A stretch of 62,000 nucleotides of DNA from Phoronis australis (taxonomy: Eukaryota > Phoronida > Phoronidae), in contig NMRA01000133.1 in assembly GCA_002633005.1 (NCBI GenBank), forward strand, positions 13,203 through 75,202. The letters run 5' to 3'. Each line of letters begins with the position of its first letter. The first letter of the stretch is position 1. Of this stretch, positions 60,701-62,000 are shown piece after piece. Made by a program: the position numbers and the translations under genes. The notes under the pieces were generated by a model, which made no database searches, was not told the origin of the DNA, and saw only the letters and a list, made by a program, of their open reading frames with translations.

Positions 60701-62000
60701 CTTTGCTTCTAACGTACCTTACTTGGTAGCTAAACTTTATCAAAAAAGACATTGTCACGTGACCTAGTCAATGGTATAAAGGCGTAATATCCAAAATTGA
60801 ATTCTATACTTCCTACTTACATGCAAAACGTATATTTTTACTTAATTAAGTTATACAGGTATTTGGTTAAATACATGTTAACTTGGTGCCAGGATTACTT
60901 CCGGTTGTAGAAAGAACAGCCGGAGTGCACATATCCACCGTAACGACTTATCTCGTCGTATTTCCCTCGTCTCCTGAACATCAGGCCTTCTAGCTGTGAA
61001 ACAGCGACAAATAATCCCGTCACATGAATATTTCTTGAACCAACGTATATCCCTCCTATCGTTATTTACATTATGTCCTCGAGGTTATGGAACAATTATG
61101 GCTTCTTGAACTCCTAAACAATCTTGTACCAAATAACTTCAAAATGGTTTAGCAGTTTGATTATTAAACCTCGGAATCTATTCACAACTTTAAATTAAAA
61201 TTCTACAAAACAATAACGTTTCCCAGACAGAGTAAGGTTTTATTTCATTGCCGAAGCTATAAAGGTGACAAATGAATTCGTATAGCCGACAGCTTTAATG
61301 AGACTTGCTCAAATTAACGCCTGGACCGCACTTAGGTGATTAAATGTGACTAATTGTCACTTTAATTGACGTTTTCACCTGAGTGTTAGAGAGTGTGTGT
61401 ATTGTCTTGATATTATTGTGAATCACGTGATCTACCAAGTCAAGCCAATGTTTTTTCTCTGCGTGATAAAGCAAACCGGTGCCAAAACAGAGAAAGAAGG
61501 CATCTCTACTTTCCTTTGAAAGTAAAAATATGCACCTCTTTCCTTTTAGCGGTAAAAAAAATCAAAACTAAGACTCTTGCCCCCAAAAAATGGTTTCGTT
61601 CGTTCGTTGCCATAATAGGAAATCATTTCCGTCGCCAAGAACAAAAAACTCTTGTCAGAAAATCATGGGACTGGCGAACTCTTTCAAAATTTAATTGCTT
61701 CAATACAATCGTAGGTTATTTTAACTAAATCAGTTTTTGGCCACAGTAAGATTAAAAACCGGACGATCGACGCACAAATAAAAAAGTTTATGTTCGATCA
61801 ACGTTTCGTCTATTCATTAGACATCATCAGGTTATTTTTCATTGCAAATGAATATTGGATGCAATGTTATCGGGAGTGGGGAGATTTTTAATTCAATTTG
61901 ATAGGCTTATACGGCAACTTTCTTGATTTCTCGGTTAAGCTAGCAACTGCACCTTTAATTTTATTTGCAATTTTGCAACGATTCCTATATTTTTACGTGT
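57760..62000. other. No gene seen; GC-richer patch at 59530-59740
   Basis: Mostly AT-rich. At 59530-59740 composition shifts and a frame reads RYGCAGNSGSGYFVLSG before TTTCAGGTATGG, which could be a donor or acceptor. No family match, so no exon is called. An N sits in a G-run at 58177. Confidence 0.3.

Noticed and set aside
1-62000. CRISPR arrays, bacterial operons or prophage
   Set aside because: No regularly spaced repeats and no prokaryotic gene organisation; the spliced genes show a nuclear animal genome.

Overview
The window is nuclear DNA from an animal. It is AT-rich, has spliced protein-coding genes with GT-AG introns, and carries many short transposon relics, tRNA-derived SINEs and a decayed Ty3/gypsy retrotransposon. 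The species cannot be fixed from the sequence alone; gene sequences and repeat content fit a marine invertebrate better than a vertebrate (inference). Assembly gaps or Ns occur at 6786, 19824, 22164, 40556-40700 and 58177.

Two conserved genes, both on the minus strand, could be assembled exon by exon with every splice phase agreeing. dachshund (Dach) fills 25556-52230 in 10 coding exons and encodes 557 residues: a SKI/SNO/DAC DNA-binding domain in exon 1 and a C-terminal coiled-coil Dachbox-C over exons 6-8. It is a nuclear co-factor of the Six/Eya retinal-determination network. Downstream lies TMEM33 at 9484-15254, in 7 coding exons and 266 residues, an ER/nuclear-envelope multi-pass membrane protein. 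Most of their exons are too short to show up as long open frames.

Between them, on the plus strand, is a compact intronless gene (20664-21164) for a 166-residue single-pass membrane protein of unknown family. It has a TATA box flanked by three CRE-like sites and a polyadenylation signal. A possible start of another minus-strand gene lies at the left edge (1-41).

From left to right: 1-2061 holds the possible gene start and a 34-bp hairpin. 2062-7639 is a broken gypsy element with a tRNA-Trp-type primer site, a SINE inside it and a second partial copy of its 3' end. 7640-9483 is sparse sequence including the likely TMEM33 3' UTR. TMEM33 follows, with a long-TIR MITE in intron 5. 15255-20500 is promoter, SINE and repeat debris. 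Then come the orphan gene, a THAP-like relic pair (13.3 kb and 22.1-22.6 kb, inverted), and dachshund. The dachshund introns contain a cluster of five related MITEs, microsatellites, a minisatellite next to an assembly gap, and a pre-miRNA-like hairpin. 52231-62000 is upstream sequence with a possible dachshund TATA box, a second copy of the long-TIR MITE and no supportable gene.

The most unusual observations are: a 40-bp tandem duplication that duplicates the 3' splice site of the last dachshund exon; two independent insertions of the same tiny palindrome, each flanked by short direct repeats; and the orphan CRE/TATA gene.
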